A stretch of 16,991 bases of DNA from Chloroflexota bacterium (lineage in GTDB: Bacteria > Chloroflexota > UBA5177 > JANWHV01). The DNA is taken from NCBI GenBank assembly GCA_025924845.1, contig JAICHN010000057.1, positions 1-16,991 on the forward strand, written 5' to 3'. Made by a program: the position numbers and the translations under genes. The notes under the pieces were generated by a model. That model did not search any database. It was not told the origin of the DNA and saw only the letters and a program-made list of their open reading frames with translations. The first letter of the stretch is position 1, and each line of letters opens with the position of its first letter. Positions 7,263 to 14,469 of the stretch are shown one piece after another.

Positions 7263-8054
7263 ATGGCGATGGTGTTGCGGAAAACACCGGAGCAGGCAGC
7301 GCTCCTTCGCAGTCCCCTGAGCACGGAGGAGCGGGAGCATATGATCGTGCGCCATGCCCCGCTGGTGCGCCAGGTAGTGGGGAGACTCACCCTTGTCCTG
7401 CCCCAGGTGCTGGATCGGGATGACCTGCTGGGTTATGGAACGATTGGCCTGATCGAAGCGGTCGATCGCTTCAACCCCGACCTGGGCACCAGTTTCGAGG
7501 GCTTCGCCGCCGAGCGCATCCGAGGCAGCGTGATCGACGCTTTGCGCATGACGGACTGGGTGCCGCGCACCGCTCGCAAGCGGGCGCGCGACATCCAGAA
7601 GGCCTTCGGTGACTTGGAACAGCGGCTCGGCCGACCTCCGGCCGACGAGGAGGTGGCGGCGTCGTTGGATCTGTCGCTCACTCAACTTCGCCGGGCCATG
7701 GCCGATGCCGTCACCACCATGGTTTCCTTACAAAAGCCGATGCGCGGCGCCGATGGCGACGAGGGCGGCGCCCTGCTGATCGATGCCATCGCCGACGATA
7801 CTATCGACCCCGGCCACGAAGTTGAGCTGGCCGAACTGCATGACGGTGTAATTCAGGCCCTGCGTAAGCTCGAAGAGCGCGAGCGCCTGGTGTTGTCGCT
7901 GTATTACGAGCAATCCCTCACGCTCAAGGAGATAGGTCAGGTTCTGGAGATTTCGGAGTCGAGGGTGTGGCAGTTGCATGCGCGGGCTATCCTGCGCATC
8001 CGTACCTATGTGGGGATTGAAGCAGGCCAAGCGCGCCTGAGAAAGGGAGCATGA
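7263..8054 (+). CDS. fliA: Flagellar sigma factor, sigma-28 (FliA/SigD/WhiG family)
   Basis: RNA polymerase sigma factor for late flagellar genes. The 263 residues contain region 2 (about 30-100), with LVRQVVGRL, DRDDLLGYGTIGLIEAVDRF and FEGFAAERIRGSVIDALR, and the FliA-typical DWVPRTARKRARDI. Region 3 spans about 115-180, with LGRPPADEEVAASLDLSLTQL. Region 4 spans about 205-255, with LEERERLVLSLYYEQSLTLKEI and the helix-turn-helix VLEISESRVWQLHARAILRI. Length and motifs match FliA/SigD rather than a housekeeping sigma. The stop overlaps the next ATG by 4 bp. Its expected target, a sigma-28 promoter, is visible upstream of flgM at 10759-10785. Confidence 0.95.
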   Translation: MAMVLRKTPEQAALLRSPLSTEEREHMIVRHAPLVRQVVGRLTLVLPQVLDRDDLLGYGTIGLIEAVDRFNPDLGTSFEGFAAERIRGSVIDALRMTDWVPRTARKRARDIQKAFGDLEQRLGRPPADEEVAASLDLSLTQLRRAMADAVTTMVSLQKPMRGADGDEGGALLIDAIADDTIDPGHEVELAELHDGVIQALRKLEERERLVLSLYYEQSLTLKEIGQVLEISESRVWQLHARAILRIRTYVGIEAGQARLRKGA

Positions 8055-8518
8055 TCGTGAGTTCCGTGGTAAGCCTGGTCGCGGCAATCGAGGCCCTTAC
8101 CCTGCTGGGAGCGTTCGGCGTCCTGGCGGCCCTCTACCGCCGGGTGCGTGAGTTGGAGGCTCGATCCTCCGCTACCGATGCCCAGATGATCGCCATAGCC
8201 CTTGAGGCGCAACAGATGAGCGCCGCGGTGATGACGCGGTTGACCGAGCAACGCCAGGCGCTTGATGCATCGCCCGCCAAGCCGCGTCGGGGGCGCGGGG
8301 CGTCGGTGCGGACCGATAACCCCGTACTCCCCACGGCTGCCGCGGCGGCGCCACGCGGGCCGGAGCCGGTCGCCGTACTCCCCGTGAAAACACCCCCCGT
8401 GGTTGCCATGGCCGATGCCGTGCTGACCGATCACGATCTGGCGCGCGAGCGGGGCATGGATCCGCTGGGGGTGGCTATCCAGCGTAAGTTGGTCGGGCAG
8501 GCCATCCGCACGGCCTGA
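8051..8518 (+). CDS. Membrane-anchored coiled-coil protein, SwrB-like by position
   Basis: A 155-residue protein with one N-terminal hydrophobic helix (about 5-28), an Arg/Glu-rich helical segment (29-72, including LYRRVRELEARSS) that may form a coiled coil, a Pro/Ala linker (73-118) and a small conserved-looking C-terminal patch, DHDLARERGMDPLGVAIQRK. In Bacillus subtilis the gene directly after sigD is swrB, which has the same layout (anchor, coiled coil, linker, C-terminal motif) and helps activate the export apparatus. The comparison rests on position and architecture, not on sequence identity I can verify. The start ATG 8051 overlaps the sigma factor stop (ATGA), so the two are translationally coupled. 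Confidence 0.75.
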   Translation: MIVSSVVSLVAAIEALTLLGAFGVLAALYRRVRELEARSSATDAQMIAIALEAQQMSAAVMTRLTEQRQALDASPAKPRRGRGASVRTDNPVLPTAAAAAPRGPEPVAVLPVKTPPVVAMADAVLTDHDLARERGMDPLGVAIQRKLVGQAIRTA

Positions 8519-8534
8519 GCGGCGCGAGGGAGCA

Positions 8535-9161
8535 ATGAAGGTGAAACGACCGCCGATTCTCGCCCAACTGGGGTTGGCGATCCTCCTCGGAGGCAGCGCC
8601 GGCTTCGCCCTGGCCCGCCACACCGCGCCAAGCACCGCCAACGCGGAGGAGCGCGGCCTGCGCGTGCCGCTCACGTACGTTCATGGATTCTCCAATTGGG
8701 GGCCGACCAACGTCCGCGGCACTGCCGTAGTATGGCCCCTGGAAGGAGTGGCCGAGCTCTCGATAGCGCTCTTGCCCCGCTTATCCCATGGCGATACCTA
8801 CGCTTGGTGGGTAGTCAACTCCGCCACCGGTGACGCCTTACGCCTTGCCTCATTCAATACCAGCAACGCAGGTGATGCCCACATCGATACCTATCTCACC
8901 GGCACTCTACCTCGTCAGGCCAATATGGTGCTGGTCACCGTGTCTCATCCCGGCGATCCCCATGATCGACCGGGCGATACCCGGTCGGTGAGCGGCTATA
9001 TGGTGACCCCTCCCTTGCCGCAAACCTCGGGTTCGGGCGCGGAGGGCTCGACCACTGCCGCCGCCAGGGGCGGCCAAACGGAGCGAAACGGCCACCCGAC
9101 CCCACCATTCCACGTGGTAGCGTTACCACGTACCGGGGGTGGGCCGGACGCCGCGCGATGA
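8535..9161 (+). CDS. Exported or membrane-anchored protein with RskA-like domain
   Basis: A 208-residue protein with a basic N-terminus and one hydrophobic segment (about 9-28), serving as signal peptide or anchor, so the body should lie outside the membrane. Residues 60-157 resemble the C-terminal extracytoplasmic domain of anti-sigma-K factors (RskA, PF10099). The sequence DTYAWWVVNSATGDALRLASF matches the Y-x-L/W-W-x-x-(4-6)-G-x-x-x-x-L/G-x-F pattern, and MVLVTVSHPGDP ... VSGYMV matches the V-x-V-T-x-E-P-x-G ... P-x-G-x-x-V/L-x-G tail. The cytoplasmic anti-sigma domain of RskA is absent, so it is not a classical anti-sigma factor. The last 50 residues are Gly/Thr/Arg-rich and look disordered. 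GAGGGAG precedes the ATG. It lies between the SwrB-like gene and flgF. No function assigned. Confidence 0.75.
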   Translation: MKVKRPPILAQLGLAILLGGSAGFALARHTAPSTANAEERGLRVPLTYVHGFSNWGPTNVRGTAVVWPLEGVAELSIALLPRLSHGDTYAWWVVNSATGDALRLASFNTSNAGDAHIDTYLTGTLPRQANMVLVTVSHPGDPHDRPGDTRSVSGYMVTPPLPQTSGSGAEGSTTAAARGGQTERNGHPTPPFHVVALPRTGGGPDAAR

Positions 9162-9208
9162 TGGCAGGAGGCGTCATCCGGCTGAATTGAAGAAAGGAGA
9201 GGCGCGGC

Positions 9209-9970
9209 GTGGATACCGGCATCTATAACTCGGCTTATGGCATGATGGCCGAATTCAACACGGAAAACACTATTTCGGATAATCTTGCCAACCTGCAAAC
9301 CCCCGGCTACAAGGAGCACTCCTCGGTGCTGCAGAACTTCTCCACCGCGCTGTACAACAGCCAGACCGGCGCCGGAGCCCAGGCGAGCGGCGCCATCGGC
9401 AACTTCGGTTACGCTCCCACCGTGCGCGACGTCGGCATGAATCTGGCCCAGGGCGCCCCAAAATATACCGGCTCTCCCATGGACTTCATGGTGGTAGGGA
9501 ACGGCCTCTTCCGGGTGCGGGCCGGGAATCAGGTCTTGCTCACCCGGAACGGTAACTTCCACCAAGCCGCGAACGGGCAGTTGCAAACCGTGGAGGGCTA
9601 TCCGGTGCTCGATGCCGGCGGCCAGCCAATCACCGTCCCCCAGGGCACGGCGACTATCGACCAGGGAGGCAACCTCAAGGTAAACGGCAAGCAGGTGGCT
9701 CGCCTGGGCCTCGCCGGCGTCGCGGCGGGTCGGCCGCTCACCGACGTGGGAAACGGCTACCTGAGCGGGGCAAGCACCCTACTGGCGCCGGGCGCGGCAA
9801 ATACGGCCGTGGTGCAGGGCTATCTGGAAACCTCGAACGTCGATATGACCACCCAGACCACGGCCATGCTCTCGGCCCAACGGGCCTATCAAGCGGATGC
9901 CCAGATGCTGCAAATGCAAGACGATACGATGAGTCTTGCCGTTTCGGATCTCGGAAAGGTGAATGGATGA
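9209..9970 (+). CDS. flgF: Flagellar basal-body rod protein FlgF/FlhO
   Basis: Distal/proximal rod protein of the FlgE/F/G family, exported by the type III system. The 253 residues start with IYNSAYGMMAEFNTENTISDNLANLQTPGYK, split here as the rod signature (A-x-G-M) and the N-L-A-N-x-x-T-P-G-Y/F box at about residues 22-34. The middle has GNGLFRV and LTRNGNFHQAANGQL, and the C-terminus has GYLETSNVDMTTQTTAML followed by AQRAY, typical of FlgF and FlgG. The start is GTG at 9209, with GAAAGGAGA upstream. The end overlaps flgG by 4 bp. It is assigned FlgF (FlhO) rather than FlgG because it comes first in the pair, as in Bacillus flhO-flhP. The two paralogues could be swapped. Confidence 0.88.
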   Translation: MDTGIYNSAYGMMAEFNTENTISDNLANLQTPGYKEHSSVLQNFSTALYNSQTGAGAQASGAIGNFGYAPTVRDVGMNLAQGAPKYTGSPMDFMVVGNGLFRVRAGNQVLLTRNGNFHQAANGQLQTVEGYPVLDAGGQPITVPQGTATIDQGGNLKVNGKQVARLGLAGVAAGRPLTDVGNGYLSGASTLLAPGAANTAVVQGYLETSNVDMTTQTTAMLSAQRAYQADAQMLQMQDDTMSLAVSDLGKVNG

Positions 9971-10740
9971 ACAGTTTGTATGGGACGCCCGCCACGGGCA
10001 TGCGCGGCGCCGAATTCCAACTGGACATCACAGCCAATAACATCGCCAACGTGGATACGAGCGGCTACCAGTCGGTGGAGGGAGTGCTCGGCGCCTTGCC
10101 CGACCAGCCCGAGATCGGCGACCCGGACAACGGTTCCGTTCCGTCCTCAGATACCTATGTGGGGATGGGGACAGCGCCGGCTTCGGTCGAACGGAGCACG
10201 ACGCAAGCTCCGCTGGTGCGAACCGGGAACCCATTGGACCTTGCCATCTCGGGACCAGGCTTTTTCGTGGTGCGTCAAGCTTCCGGCCAAACCGCGTATA
10301 CCTCACAGCTCAGTTTGCATGTGCAACCGGACGGCAAGGTGCTCACCGCATCCGGTCTCGCCACGGTGCCGCCGATCCAGGTGCCGGCAACCGTGACCGC
10401 TGTCGTGGCGCGCGCCGACGGCACCTTGGTGGGGACTACACGAGCCGGACAGACCATTACGGTGGGGAAGCCGGACGTTGCCGTGTTCGCGGCGCCCGCC
10501 AACCTCCTATCCCAGGGCGGTGGGCTGTATACCGAAACGCTCAGCTCAGGACGACCGCAAACTCGCGGCACGGGTGCGGATACAAAGGTGCTGGCGGGCT
10601 ATCAGCTTGGCTCTACAGTTGACCTTGCGGCGGAAATGGTGAACATGATCCAGGAACAGCGGATGTTCGAACTGAATACCAAGGCCCTGCACACGCTGGA
10701 CTCTCTAGTCAATAGTACTATTTCACTACAAACCCGCTGA
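9967..10740 (+). CDS. flgG: Flagellar distal rod protein FlgG/FlhP, divergent
   Basis: Second rod protein, 257 residues. The N-terminus SLYGTPATGMRGAEFQLD followed by ITANNIANVDTSGYQ is the FlgG-type signature. GPGFFVV appears at about residue 98 and the C-terminal helix has VDLAAEMVNMIQEQRMFELN, matching FlgG's V-D-L-V-E-E-M-V-N-M-I. Two normally conserved spots differ. The usual R-x-G-x-F box before the linker reads SQLSLHVQPDG, and the S-N-V preceding the final helix is replaced by GST. Start codon overlaps flgF (ATGA). It is followed by the sigma-28 promoter region, so this gene closes the upstream transcription unit. No flgA, flgH or flgI follows, as expected for a monoderm. Confidence 0.88.
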   Translation: MNSLYGTPATGMRGAEFQLDITANNIANVDTSGYQSVEGVLGALPDQPEIGDPDNGSVPSSDTYVGMGTAPASVERSTTQAPLVRTGNPLDLAISGPGFFVVRQASGQTAYTSQLSLHVQPDGKVLTASGLATVPPIQVPATVTAVVARADGTLVGTTRAGQTITVGKPDVAVFAAPANLLSQGGGLYTETLSSGRPQTRGTGADTKVLAGYQLGSTVDLAAEMVNMIQEQRMFELNTKALHTLDSLVNSTISLQTR

Positions 10741-10758
10741 TTTTCTCCACGGCCGTGC

Positions 10759-10785
10759 TAAAGAAATGGGAATCGGGGCCGAAGA
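10759..10785 (+). promoter_or_regulatory. Sigma-28 promoter upstream of flgM
   Basis: TAAA at 10759-10762, a 15-nt spacer, then GCCGAAGA at 10778-10785. The enterobacterial and Bacillus sigma-28 consensus is TAAA-N15-GCCGATAA, so the -35 box, spacer length and first five bases of the -10 box match exactly. It lies 60 bp before the preferred flgM start and should make flgM, flgN, flgK, flgL, fliW and csrA late genes under FliA control. Confidence 0.85.
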
Positions 10786-10799
10786 CGTACTCAAGTACG
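10786..10799. repeat. Short inverted repeat at the expected transcription start
   Basis: CGTACT (10786-10791), a CA centre, then AGTACG (10794-10799): six matched bases per arm with a two-base centre. It begins immediately after the sigma-28 -10 box and covers the expected +1, so it could be an operator or a tiny 5' hairpin. Direct observation; role unknown. Confidence 0.45.
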
Positions 10800-10844
10800 G
10801 TTGAACATTGGCGCCGACTGGCCAGGCGGTAGAGAGTGGGGAAC

Positions 10845-11144
10845 GTGAAAATCAACAGCGGTGCGGCACAACAGGCACAGGAACTGTATCGCCGGCAGAA
10901 TGAGCCGCCCAAACGCGCCGGCGCGGCGGGAACCGAGGCGACGCCGGCCCAGAAGCACGATCGGGCCGACATTTCCGCCGCCGGGCGGCTCAAGGCCCAG
11001 GCCCTGGCGGCGGTAACGGCCGCGCCGGACACCAGGGCGGATCTTGTCGCGCGCCTCCACTCCGCGGTCCAGTCTGGAACCTACAAGGTGGATGAGCCGC
11101 GCCTGGCCGAACGGATCGTGAACCACGTGGACATTGGAGCGTAA
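10845..11144 (+). CDS. flgM: Anti-sigma-28 factor FlgM
   Basis: Binds sigma-28 in the cytoplasm and is exported through the completed hook to release it. With GTG 10845 the product starts M-K-I-N, the usual FlgM beginning, and has 99 residues. An upstream in-frame GTG at 10836 would add only three residues. The N-terminal half is Ala/Gln/Arg-rich and probably disordered. DRADISAAGRLKAQALAAV, followed by TRADLVARLHSAVQSGTYKVD and RLAERIVNHV, is the sigma-binding C-terminal half (G-T-Y-x-V-D is the hallmark). It is the first gene behind the sigma-28 promoter, so sigma-28 drives its own inhibitor, as in Bacillus and enterics. Confidence 0.93.
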   Translation: MKINSGAAQQAQELYRRQNEPPKRAGAAGTEATPAQKHDRADISAAGRLKAQALAAVTAAPDTRADLVARLHSAVQSGTYKVDEPRLAERIVNHVDIGA

Positions 11145-11147
11145 GGC

Positions 11148-11672
11148 ATGAGTCACGGCGCATCGACGATCGAACCCATGCTGCTTGCCCTGAGGATGCA
11201 ACTCGACCTCTTTCACGCCTACCGGGCGCGGGTCGATGAGCTGATCACTGCCTTGGTTGCCGCGGACTTCGCGGCCGTGCAGGGGGCAGTCGCCGCCCAA
11301 ACCGCTGTTCTCGGCCAGGTCGAGGCGGCGGAGCGCCGGCGCCAGGCGGCCGAGACTGTACTCATTCAGGCCTTGACGGGGCGGTTGCCCGCGCCCGGCC
11401 TGCCGCGCGGCATCCTGACCATCAGCGCCCTGCTCAAGCGACTCCCACCCCAGGACGCCGAGGCACTCTCCACCTTGCGCCGGGAGTTGCTGGTCGCCTT
11501 GCAAGACTTGCAGGCGCGGCAACGCCAGGCGGGCACATTGATCCGCGCCGCGCAGGCGGTCTTGCAGCGCACGGCGACGGCGGTCGGCGTAGCGGGGCAC
11601 GGCTATGGTCCCCATGGTGAGCAAGCGATGATCCGGCAAGTCGGCCGTGGGCGGCAAGGACGGTGGGCATAG
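11148..11672 (+). CDS. flgN: FlgN-family export chaperone for FlgK and FlgL
   Basis: Cytoplasmic chaperone that guards the hook-filament junction proteins and delivers them to the export gate. The 174 residues are almost wholly alpha-helical, with long Ala/Leu/Gln/Arg heptad-like stretches (about 5-80 and 95-150). The segment MQLDLFHAYRARVDELITALV near residue 17 matches the FlgN first helix. Sequence conservation in this family is weak, so much of the case is position: directly between flgM and flgK, exactly as in Bacillus (yvyG). The C-terminal 25 residues are basic and glycine-rich. The ATG lies 3 nt after the flgM stop. Confidence 0.85.
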   Translation: MSHGASTIEPMLLALRMQLDLFHAYRARVDELITALVAADFAAVQGAVAAQTAVLGQVEAAERRRQAAETVLIQALTGRLPAPGLPRGILTISALLKRLPPQDAEALSTLRRELLVALQDLQARQRQAGTLIRAAQAVLQRTATAVGVAGHGYGPHGEQAMIRQVGRGRQGRWA

Positions 11673-11675
11673 ACT

Positions 11676-13079
11676 ATGACAGCGACCTTTACCGGAATTA
11701 CTACCCTGCTGCGCGGGATCGAGGCCGAGCAGATTGCCATGAATGTCACGAGCCAGAATACGGCCAACGCCTCGACCCCCGGTTATTCGCGCCAGCTGGT
11801 CGACCTGCAGACGACCGACCCTATTTCCGACCCGGACTTGCAGGCCGCCGGCCCAGGGCAGATGGGCACCGGCGTGCAGGTAGCCTCCATCACGCGCGCC
11901 CACGACAGCTTCGTGCAGCAGCAGATTATTTATCAGAACGGGCAACAGGCGCAACTACAGACCCAGAGCAACACACTGACCAATCTCAGCCAGATCTATA
12001 ACGAGCCCAACACTACCACCGGCTTCGGTTCGCTGCTCAGCAACTACTTCACGGCCTGGCAGGGCCTGGCCAATAATCCCACCGATTCGGCACAGCAGGC
12101 CGTGGTGGCGGCGCGCGGCCAGGATCTGGCGGACGGCTTCACTACCGCGTCTGGATCGCTGCAAAAGATGCAGCAACAGGATGATGCCCAGATCGGCGGC
12201 TTTGTCACGCAGATCAATACCTTGACCAGTCAGATCGCCGCGCTCAATCAGCAAATCGCCACCGTCACCGCCATCGGTCAGCAGCCGAACGACTTGAAGG
12301 ACAAGCAGGACAACCTGGTCAATCAGCTCTCGGGAATAGTCGGCATTCAGGCCGGCTATCAGGCGAACGGTACGGTAAATGTGTCGCTGGTCGGGGCGGG
12401 CGCTCTGGTGCAAGGCACCAATTCCTATCAACTCGGCACGACCGCGGATGCCGCCCAACCTCAGTTCACGGCCTTAACCTTGCAAGGCCAGAGCGGCCAG
12501 ATCACCGTGACCGGCGGTACCCTGGGCGGGGCGATCGCGGCACGCGACCAGACGATCGGCGGTCAGATCACCGCGTTGAACACGCTGGCGGCGAATATCG
12601 TGAGCGCCGTGAACGGTCTCCAATCCACCGGATATGGCAGCAACGGTTCCACCGGGATCAACTTTTTTACCGGTACCACGGCGGCGAACATGGCCCTGGA
12701 CCCGCGAATCCTGGCCGACTACGGCAATATCGCCGCGTCCTCGGCTCCCAACGAACCGGGCGACGGCAGCATGGCTACCAGGATTGCCCAGTTGCAGGAA
12801 ACGCCCGCCGCCGGGCAAACCACCACTATTCAGGCCCAATACAACGCGATCATCACTCAACTCGGCGTGGCGGGTCAGCAGACCCAGACCAACCTGACCA
12901 CCGGTGGCCTGGTGCTGCAGCAGCTCACCAACCAACAGGAGGCCGTGTCCTCCGTATCCTTGAACGAGGAAGCAAGCAACCTCATGCAGTTCCAGGATGC
13001 CTACAACGCCGCTACCAGAGTGCTGGCGTCAATGGACCAGACGATTTCCGACATGATCAATACCTTGGGAGGAGGCTAG
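11676..13079 (+). CDS. flgK: Hook-associated protein 1, FlgK
   Basis: First junction protein between hook and filament, exported with the help of FlgN. The 467 residues carry the N-terminal FlgK/FlgE-type box (LLRGIEAEQIAMNVTSQN, then TANASTPGYSRQ) and a long Gln/Asn-rich, helix-forming region (about 90-230) with LTSQIAALNQQI and NDLKDKQDNLVNQLSGIVGI. The C-terminal terminal-helix motif is VSLNEEASNLMQFQDAYNAA followed by RVLASMDQTISDMINTL. Length is slightly short compared with about 500-550 residues in many bacteria, probably from a small central domain. It lies 3 nt after flgN and 4 nt before flgL. Confidence 0.96.
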   Translation: MTATFTGITTLLRGIEAEQIAMNVTSQNTANASTPGYSRQLVDLQTTDPISDPDLQAAGPGQMGTGVQVASITRAHDSFVQQQIIYQNGQQAQLQTQSNTLTNLSQIYNEPNTTTGFGSLLSNYFTAWQGLANNPTDSAQQAVVAARGQDLADGFTTASGSLQKMQQQDDAQIGGFVTQINTLTSQIAALNQQIATVTAIGQQPNDLKDKQDNLVNQLSGIVGIQAGYQANGTVNVSLVGAGALVQGTNSYQLGTTADAAQPQFTALTLQGQSGQITVTGGTLGGAIAARDQTIGGQITALNTLAANIVSAVNGLQSTGYGSNGSTGINFFTGTTAANMALDPRILADYGNIAASSAPNEPGDGSMATRIAQLQETPAAGQTTTIQAQYNAIITQLGVAGQQTQTNLTTGGLVLQQLTNQQEAVSSVSLNEEASNLMQFQDAYNAATRVLASMDQTISDMINTLGGG

Positions 13080-13083
13080 GGCG

Positions 13084-13974
13084 ATGCGGATTAGCAATCA
13101 GCAGGTCACCGACATGCGCGAGTATCAGGTGAACAACGCCTTTGACTTGCTGACCCAGGCGCAGACGGTGCTTTCCACCGGGCGGCAAATCAACGTGCCG
13201 GCAGACGATCCGGCCGGCACCGGTACGGCGCTGAGCTTGCAGGACCAACTGTCCCAAAACGCCGCCTTTCTCACCACGGCCAACGACGCCGACTCCTGGA
13301 TGCAAACCACCAGCAATGCCCTCAACGGGGTCAACAGCGCCTTGCTTACCGTGCGCACGCTCGGCGTGCAGGGCGCCAACGATACACTGACCCAGGACGA
13401 GCGGGCCGCCCTGGCCAACCAGGTGGGCCAGTTGATCCAGCAGGGAGTGCAGGCGGCGAACGCGACCTATAACGGCCAATATGTGTTGAGCGGCCAGAAG
13501 ACGCTGACCATTCCCTTTACCGCCGCCACGGCGGCCGATGGCTCCACGTCGGTCACCTACCAGGGAGACAGCGGCGCGATCGACCGCGAACTCAGCACGG
13601 GCGTGGTTTCGCAAATCAACGTACCCGGCAGCAACGCGCTCCCTGCCGTATTCAGCGCCATGTCACAGTTGCAGAGCGATCTGCTGACCGGCAGTGCGGC
13701 GACGATCAGCGGCGACCTGGCCACGATCGACACCGCGCAGAGCGGGCTCCTCCTGGCTCAGACCACGGGCGGGGCGATCACCAACCGGATTACCGCCGTT
13801 CAAGGAGCGCTGCAAACCGCCGTGACCACGCTCACCACGCAGTATTCGGGTATCGTCAACGCCGATTTCGCCAAGGCGACGGTAGACTTCAGCGCCCGCA
13901 ACACGACCTATCAGGCAGCCCTTACCGTGGCGGCCAAGGTGGTACAATCGAGCCTGATGGACTTCCTGAAGTAG
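13084..13974 (+). CDS. flgL: Hook-associated protein 3, FlgL
   Basis: Second junction protein, flagellin-like at both ends. The 296 residues start with MRISNQQVTDMREYQVNNAFDL, split as a helical D0 region. It continues with LSTGRQINVPADDPAGTGTAL, whose G-x-x-I-x-x-A/S-D-D-P block is typical of FlgL and flagellin. The C-terminus TTYQAALTVAAKVVQSSLMDFLK fits FlgL (A-Y-Q-A-A-L ... Q-x-S-L-M-D-F/Y-L) rather than flagellin, which normally ends with a Q-N-R-L ... L-L-Q helix. The order flgK-flgL-fliW-csrA supports the call. Its stop abuts the ATG of fliW without a gap. Confidence 0.95.
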   Translation: MRISNQQVTDMREYQVNNAFDLLTQAQTVLSTGRQINVPADDPAGTGTALSLQDQLSQNAAFLTTANDADSWMQTTSNALNGVNSALLTVRTLGVQGANDTLTQDERAALANQVGQLIQQGVQAANATYNGQYVLSGQKTLTIPFTAATAADGSTSVTYQGDSGAIDRELSTGVVSQINVPGSNALPAVFSAMSQLQSDLLTGSAATISGDLATIDTAQSGLLLAQTTGGAITNRITAVQGALQTAVTTLTTQYSGIVNADFAKATVDFSARNTTYQAALTVAAKVVQSSLMDFLK

Positions 13975-14469
13975 ATGGCAACCCCAGCCTTCGCCGGTGG
14001 TTCGCCCGCCGCTCACTTGACGATCACGACTTTGCGCTTCGGCGAGGCAGAGCAGGTGGTCGTGCCCGCCGGCGCGCTCTACACGTTCCCCGAGGCGTTA
14101 CCGGGGCTCCCCGACAGTCGGCGCTATGCCTTGGTCGGTGACGCCGGCAGCGCGCCCCTGTTCTGGCTCCAGTCGCTGGAGGAAGGCCCGGTGTGCCTGC
14201 CGATAGTCGAGGTGCGCGGCCTGCAAGTTGAGGGATATGCCGAGCAGGTGAGCCAGGCCCTGGGCGCCGAACCCGCCGCGACGCGTGTTTTCGTAGTGAC
14301 GCGCTTCGACCCCGAGAACGCCGGCTTCATCGTGAACCTGCTCGCTCCGGTTGTACTCGATCTGGACGCCGCTACGGGTCATCAAATCATCCTCGAAGGG
14401 CAGAGTTTGCCGCTGCGCCAGGCGGTTCGGTGGGATGCCGAAGCCAGGATGTTCATCGCGCCATGCTAG
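13975..14469 (+). CDS. fliW: Flagellar assembly factor FliW
   Basis: Cytoplasmic protein that binds both flagellin and CsrA. In Bacillus subtilis, free FliW blocks CsrA from repressing flagellin (hag) translation. The 164 residues include ITTLRFGEAEQVVVPAGALYTFPEALPGL, seen as I-x-T-x-R-F-G ... F-P-x-x-L-P-G-L, the family hallmark. Further on, PLFWLQSLEEGPVCLPIVE corresponds to the P-F/L-x-x-L-Q-S L-E-x-x-x-x-x-F-x-V/I box, and the late segment FIVNLLAPVVLDLDAATGHQIIL to the N-L-x-A-P-I-V-I-N-x-x-x-x-x-G-x-Q box. It starts right after the flgL stop and overlaps csrA by 7 bp, which favours fixed stoichiometry with CsrA. Confidence 0.95.
   Translation: MATPAFAGGSPAAHLTITTLRFGEAEQVVVPAGALYTFPEALPGLPDSRRYALVGDAGSAPLFWLQSLEEGPVCLPIVEVRGLQVEGYAEQVSQALGAEPAATRVFVVTRFDPENAGFIVNLLAPVVLDLDAATGHQIILEGQSLPLRQAVRWDAEARMFIAPC

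Noticed and set aside
10791..11954. Long minus-strand open frame (387 codons) opposite flgM, flgN and the start of flgK
   Set aside because: It is Arg/Gly/His-rich without recognisable motifs and lies antisense to three firmly identified genes.
13084..13974. Reading the gene as flagellin rather than FlgL
   Set aside because: The C-terminus and its position between flgK and fliW fit FlgL; the flagellin-type C-terminal helix is not seen.
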